From Methanocorpusculum sp. (GTDB taxonomy: Archaea > Halobacteriota > Methanomicrobia > Methanomicrobiales > Methanocorpusculaceae), in NCBI GenBank assembly GCA_017408885.1, contig JAFQTT010000004.1, positions 1 to 64,000 on the forward strand: a DNA stretch of 64,000 bases, written 5' to 3'. Positions 60,206-64,000 of the stretch are shown in pieces. The notes beneath the pieces are model-generated. The model saw nothing but the letters and a program-made list of their open reading frames with translations. It was not told the origin of the DNA and searched no databases. The first letter of the stretch is position 1; the number at the start of each line of letters is the position of its first letter. A program made the position numbers and the translations under genes.

Positions 60206-60567
60206 ACTGATAAGCAGATAATCCCCTGCTTAAAAGTTTAAGAAAAAAACACAAAACGTAATAGGCGAAAAGTCTGAAACGAAAAACAGGATAAACGGGA
60301 ACTGCCATCCCAACCTGTTTTATTCACTAAAACAGAGCCGCAAAGCTCATCCGGGCGGACTGTATCTGATGTCCATTCATTCATAAATACGTCTTAACAG
60401 TCAATACATCTGACAGAACAGTCTGTTTACTTGGAAATATCTGCTTGATACAAACAGCAGACACCAGGCATCAGATATCCGCAAACCGGACACTAATATT
60501 TTACTCATCTTCTGACAAAGTTAGAACCCTTATATCATCATAAAACCAATATAGTCTCTAACTACTC
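60206..60567. other. 362-bp intergenic region before the DUF432 operon
   Basis: No gene. An imperfect inverted repeat, GCGGActgTATCTGATG (60358-60374) against CATCAGATATCCGC (60470-60483), may mark a decayed element or a hairpin. AACCCTTATATCATC (60526-60540) holds a TATA-like box about 35 bases before the DUF432 start. Confidence 0.35.
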
Positions 60568-61401
60568 ATGCCGCTATCAAGAATCTATACAGCCACCTCT
60601 GCCTCAAGAAGAAGAAGAAAGGCACTCACCTACAGCAAAGGCGAATCTGTTTCCGGCCCATCATTTACATACGGAAAATTCAACTTTGACTACTCAATAA
60701 ACTTTCAGGGCCTGAAACTCGGATTCGAAGACAAAAACGGCATGTATCACTACAAAAGAAACATCGTTGGATGGAAACATGAATCAAACATCGCCTCACA
60801 GACAGGCATCTTCTATCTCCAGCCAATCGAACCGTTAAATCTGCCTGACAACGTAACAGACTTCATCGAAATCCAATTCAAAGAAATAACAATCGAACCG
60901 AATGGAAAAGCCGTTGTATTCCTCACCATGCCGATTGAAATCGGCGTATTCTTAGAAGCCAAAAACGGAGAGAGAAACCTGCTTGATATCGTCACATTCT
61001 GTCATCCCAAATTCTCACTTTACGGAGCTGCATCCAGAGGGGTTATCACACGCTTCTATGAAAGCGAAGTATACTCCATGCCGCCTGCTGTAGATAACTA
61101 TAAAGAAGGCCTCCTTCGTCTCGAAATCGAAAACGACACAGACGAATGGACAACAGTAGGACGAGTAATTCTCTATCAGAAAGGGCTCATTCTCTACTAT
61201 GACGAAACAACTGTCTGCGCCTGTGCAAAAATGATTGTCAGAAGTCATGACGTAGCAGACGTTGTTGGAATCGCACAGCCGATTAGAGAAGGAATGACCG
61301 AATCAATACAGGTATTCGAATCAAGAAAAACAACTCCGTTCTGCAACATCGAAGGAGCACTTCTCGATTCTACTTTCACAATGGACATGGGGATGAGATA
61401 A
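60568..61401 (+). CDS. DUF432 family protein
   Basis: 277 residues, soluble and beta-rich. FNFDYSINFQGLKLGFEDKN, YLQPIEPLNLPDNVTDFIEI, VFLTMPIEIGVFLE and SLYGAASRGVITRFYESEV are of the archaeal DUF432 family, typically encoded beside MscS channels as here. The stop is directly followed by the mscS ATG. The function is unknown; a role in controlling the channel is inferred from conserved neighbourhood. Confidence 0.8.
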   Translation: MPLSRIYTATSASRRRRKALTYSKGESVSGPSFTYGKFNFDYSINFQGLKLGFEDKNGMYHYKRNIVGWKHESNIASQTGIFYLQPIEPLNLPDNVTDFIEIQFKEITIEPNGKAVVFLTMPIEIGVFLEAKNGERNLLDIVTFCHPKFSLYGAASRGVITRFYESEVYSMPPAVDNYKEGLLRLEIENDTDEWTTVGRVILYQKGLILYYDETTVCACAKMIVRSHDVADVVGIAQPIREGMTESIQVFESRKTTPFCNIEGALLDSTFTMDMGMR

Positions 61402-62325
61402 ATGGCAGAAATCGATACCAACGGAATCTTCAACTCGTTAGTATACGGTCAGGTAACTGTTGGAAATATCATCTTATTCATACTGTTCATTGTAATAACC
61501 TTCATCCTCGCCCGTGTCATCTCAGGATTAATCCGGAGAACTCTTGCGGGAAAAACCGAAGCAAAAACAATTGACCTGACGGTCAAAAGTATCCGGACAA
61601 TCATCTACGCAGTAGGCATCATAGTGGCCTGTACTCAGCTCAAAATCGACCTATCAGGCCTTCTCGTTGCAGGAGGAGTTGTCGGAGTTGCTGTCGGTTT
61701 TGCAAGTCAGAACACACTCTCAAACCTCGTTGCAGGAATCCTTCTGATGTTTGAACGCCCAGTAAATGTTGGAGACAGCATCATTGTAAACGGAACCGAA
61801 GGATATGTCGAAGGAATAGGACTTCTCTCAACCCGCGTTAGAACCTACAGCGGACTTTATGTCAGAATCCCAAATGATTCACTCTTCACATCCGAGATTA
61901 CCAACCTTGTCTCAAACGTTGCAAGACGCTTCGACTACAACATCAGCATCAGATACTCTGATGATGCCAAAAAAGCAATCAAGGCAGCGAAACGTGTAAT
62001 AGAAGAACACCCGTATGCATTAAAGAACCCCGCACCTTCGGTCTATGTTGACAGCCTTGGAGCACATGGAATCGAACTGAAAGTCCGCATATGGTCACCA
62101 TCCGGATTCTGGTGGGATGCAAGAACTGAACTTCTCTGGACAATCTTCAAAGCTCTTCGCCATGAAGACATTGACGTACCGTTTGACCAGCTCACTGTAT
62201 GGTTCGGTGAAGAGGACGCAGCAAAACTGCAAAGCAGTCTTGAAGAAGGTACAGATATGACTGTCGAAGAGATTCTTGGGAAAAGCGAAAAAGCTCCGGA
62301 GAACGCAAACACAGGAAGAGTATAA
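61402..62325 (+). CDS. MscS-family mechanosensitive channel
   Basis: 307 residues. Three N-terminal membrane helices (about 20-43, 63-85, 90-115). The pore helix reads GGVVGVAVGFASQNTLSNLV, followed by GILLMFERPVNVGDSIIVNG (beta domain) and VRIPNDSLFTSEITNL. C-terminal cytosolic cage present, ending in a charged tail. Releases solutes during osmotic down-shock. Stop overlaps the HEAT gene by one base (TAATG). Confidence 0.92.
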   Translation: MAEIDTNGIFNSLVYGQVTVGNIILFILFIVITFILARVISGLIRRTLAGKTEAKTIDLTVKSIRTIIYAVGIIVACTQLKIDLSGLLVAGGVVGVAVGFASQNTLSNLVAGILLMFERPVNVGDSIIVNGTEGYVEGIGLLSTRVRTYSGLYVRIPNDSLFTSEITNLVSNVARRFDYNISIRYSDDAKKAIKAAKRVIEEHPYALKNPAPSVYVDSLGAHGIELKVRIWSPSGFWWDARTELLWTIFKALRHEDIDVPFDQLTVWFGEEDAAKLQSSLEEGTDMTVEEILGKSEKAPENANTGRV

Positions 62326-62792
62326 TGGAAGAGTTACTAAAAGCAATCAAATCTGAAAATCTTGACGAAAGACATGCTGCCGTTTCGAAGATGGCAGAAC
62401 GTGCCCGCGAAAATCCTAATGCCTCAGCCGATATTATCTCTGCACTTCGCAAATCAGATATCTCTGGACGCTGGTATCTTGGACGTGCTCTATTAAAGAT
62501 TGGTCCGTCTGTAATTCCTGTCCTAATTAAAGAAGCAGAGACCGAAACAGAAGCTGACGTACAAAAATACTTTGGCGCTGTCCTTGCATCTTTTGGAAAA
62601 GAGTCCGTAGCTCCTCTTGTAGGTCTCTTCTCTTCTGAAAATGCAGCAGCCCGCGGAATGGCAGGAGCTGCCCTTGAAAAAATCGGAGAGCCTGCTCTTG
62701 ACTCTCTTCTTGACGCGGCAAAGTCTGAGAACCAGACAGTTAAAATCTGCGCAGGCCTTGTCCTGATGAAACTTGGAGTATACAGTTACTAA
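62325..62792 (+). CDS. HEAT/PBS-lyase-like repeat protein
   Basis: 155 residues of four to five helical repeats: [60 protein letters not shown] and [21 protein letters not shown] scaffold or adaptor; no enzyme motif. The stop overlaps the polC ATG by one base, linking it to replication. Confidence 0.8.
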   Translation: MEELLKAIKSENLDERHAAVSKMAERARENPNASADIISALRKSDISGRWYLGRALLKIGPSVIPVLIKEAETETEADVQKYFGAVLASFGKESVAPLVGLFSSENAAARGMAGAALEKIGEPALDSLLDAAKSENQTVKICAGLVLMKLGVYSY

Positions 62793-64000
62793 TGGCAGAA
62801 CTTGCAACCTCACCCCGTTACCGTGCCTATCTTGACTCATTAATTACGGATCTTAACCGCATAATGGATATAGCATCCGAAGCCAAAGCTAAAGGTTTTG
62901 ATCCAAGACCTGAGGTGGAGGTTCCAATCGCATCGGATTTAGCGGGACGTGTGGAAGCACTTTTAGGATACAAAGGAGTTGCCGCAGAAATCAGGCGTCT
63001 TGAAGAAGAGATGTCCCGTGAACTTGCCTCCTTAAAAATCTGCGATGCCTTTGTCGAAGGAAAGTTTGGCGAGACAAAAAGAGAAGACATCGTAGATCAT
63101 GCAATCCGCACCTCTATGGCTATTTTAACAGAAGGTGTGGTTGCAGCACCAACTGAGGGTGTAGGACAGATTAGTATCCGCAAAAATGATGACGGGTCTG
63201 AGTATCTCTCGATTGCTTATGCAGGTCCTATTCGTTCTGCCGGAGGAACTGCTCAGGCACTTTCAGTTTTAGTTGGCGACTACATCCGCCGTCTTTTGAA
63301 GATGGAACGCTACAAGCCTCGTGTTGAAGAAATCGAGCGTTACGTCGAGGAGATTAAGCAGTACAACAACATCCAAAGTATGCAGTATCTCCCAAAGGAC
63401 GATGATATCCGAATGATTATCAAAAACTGTCCGGTCTGTATTGACGGAGAGCCGACCGAGCAGGAGGAAGTTTCTGGATATCGCAACCTTGAAAGGGTTG
63501 AGACAAATACTGTCAGAGGCGGTATGTGCCTTGTTGTGGCGGAGGGTATCGGATTAAAAGCTCCAAAGATTCAGAAGAATGTGGCAAAGATGGAGCTTGA
63601 CGGCTGGGAATGGCTTGAGGATTTAATTAACGGTACAACTCCTGCTTCCCCAGCCCCTGAAGAAGAGGAAGAGCCTGGCATTCATCCAAAGGATAAATAC
63701 ATGCGTGATATGCTGGCGGGCCGTCCTGCATTTTCGTATCCGATGCGAAAAGGAGGATTCCGTCTTCGCCTTGGACGCGGCAGAAACACAGGTTTTGCAA
63801 CCTGCGGATTCAACCCTGCAACCCTTCACATCTTAGGAGACTACCTCGCTGTTGGAACGCAGATGAAGGTCGAGCGTCCGGGAAAGGCCTGCGGTGTAGT
63901 TCCTGTTAGTACGATTGAAGGGCCGACAGTCCGTCTTACATCAGGCGAGGTTCGCCGTATTGACGACATGGAAGAGGCAAAGGCTCTTCTTGCCGAGGAT
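62792..64000 (+). CDS. polC: DNA polymerase D large subunit DP2 (partial)
   Basis: The first 403 residues are visible, the gene continues beyond the window. Replicative polymerase of euryarchaea, catalytic subunit partnering with DP1. [59 protein letters not shown] and [20 protein letters not shown] are clear DP2 N-terminal sequences, as is [23 protein letters not shown] overlaps the HEAT gene by one base. An intein, common in this gene, is not present in the visible part. Confidence 0.96.
   Translation, partial: MAELATSPRYRAYLDSLITDLNRIMDIASEAKAKGFDPRPEVEVPIASDLAGRVEALLGYKGVAAEIRRLEEEMSRELASLKICDAFVEGKFGETKREDIVDHAIRTSMAILTEGVVAAPTEGVGQISIRKNDDGSEYLSIAYAGPIRSAGGTAQALSVLVGDYIRRLLKMERYKPRVEEIERYVEEIKQYNNIQSMQYLPKDDDIRMIIKNCPVCIDGEPTEQEEVSGYRNLERVETNTVRGGMCLVVAEGIGLKAPKIQKNVAKMELDGWEWLEDLINGTTPASPAPEEEEEPGIHPKDKYMRDMLAGRPAFSYPMRKGGFRLRLGRGRNTGFATCGFNPATLHILGDYLAVGTQMKVERPGKACGVVPVSTIEGPTVRLTSGEVRRIDDMEEAKALLAED

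Noticed and set aside
1-64000. CRISPR array, insertion sequence or prophage
   Set aside because: No regularly spaced 25-40 bp repeats, transposase, integrase or phage structural genes were found.

Overview
The window is from a hydrogenotrophic methanogenic archaeon. The evidence is a tungsten/molybdenum formylmethanofuran dehydrogenase operon, F420 biosynthesis (cofG), archaeal pterin synthesis (mptE), archaeal cobamide genes (cobY, cobD), D-family DNA polymerase, Hef, archaeal glycyl-tRNA synthetase, geranylgeranyl reductase and an FtsZ2-like FtsZ. Gene content and synteny suggest Methanomicrobiales, possibly a Methanocorpusculum relative; the genus is inference. It is a chromosomal core region with small accessory islands. 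No prophage, transposase or CRISPR array was seen.

Layout. 1-4.6 kb: highly expressed mvhD(partial)-fwdDBAC operon. 4.6-5.3 kb: T-rich terminator zone and a decayed nucleotidyltransferase. 5.3-11.1 kb, minus strand: QueG-like protein, apgM, pyrI/pyrB, an Fe-S aldo/keto reductase and a PlsC-like acyltransferase. 11.2-18.2 kb: HD hydrolase, MATE transporter, secreted repeat protein, glyS-hef-small ORF. 18.2-20.0 kb: an orphan island of small membrane genes whose starts share a 43-bp promoter/leader. 20.06-20.38 kb: RNase P RNA on the minus strand, then trpB2. 22-28.7 kb, minus strand: GNAT, metallo-beta-lactamase/AAA pair, radical SAM/mptE/RCK-DHH operon. 28.8-29.2 kb: duplicated tRNA-Lys. 29.9-32.4 kb: polar amino-acid ABC transporter whose binding protein appears circularly permuted. 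32.5-36 kb: duplicated PhoU/TrkA-C protein, RecJ-like nuclease and a small winged-helix candidate. 36-39.4 kb: radical SAM, lipid reductase with its ferredoxin, SDR. 39.6-47.6 kb: tRNA-Phe, DHH protein, degenerate Fic protein, hydroxyacid dehydrogenase, exonuclease-like protein, MarC, two related small beta proteins, cofG, cardiolipin-synthase-like enzyme. 47.6-49.2 kb: cobY/cobD. 49.25-50.75 kb: a ribbon-helix-helix gene and ftsZ behind an 11-bp-phased operator array. 51-58.1 kb: coiled-coil protein, tRNA-Glu, argD-hisC-kinase-CDP-alcohol transferase, NfnAB-like flavoenzyme. 58.2-60.2 kb: HepT/MntA toxin-antitoxin pair, PD-(D/E)XK-like protein, surface-protein remnant. 60.6-64 kb: DUF432-mscS-HEAT-polC operon, polC truncated by the window end.

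Most notable: (1) six GTCWG units at exactly 11-bp spacing before the RHH-ftsZ operon; (2) the permuted binding protein with a C-terminal surface-anchor tail; (3) three gap-free 43-bp promoter copies in the 18-20 kb island; (4) genes and RNAs easily missed: rnpB, a 59-residue ferredoxin, and 43- and 28-residue peptides.
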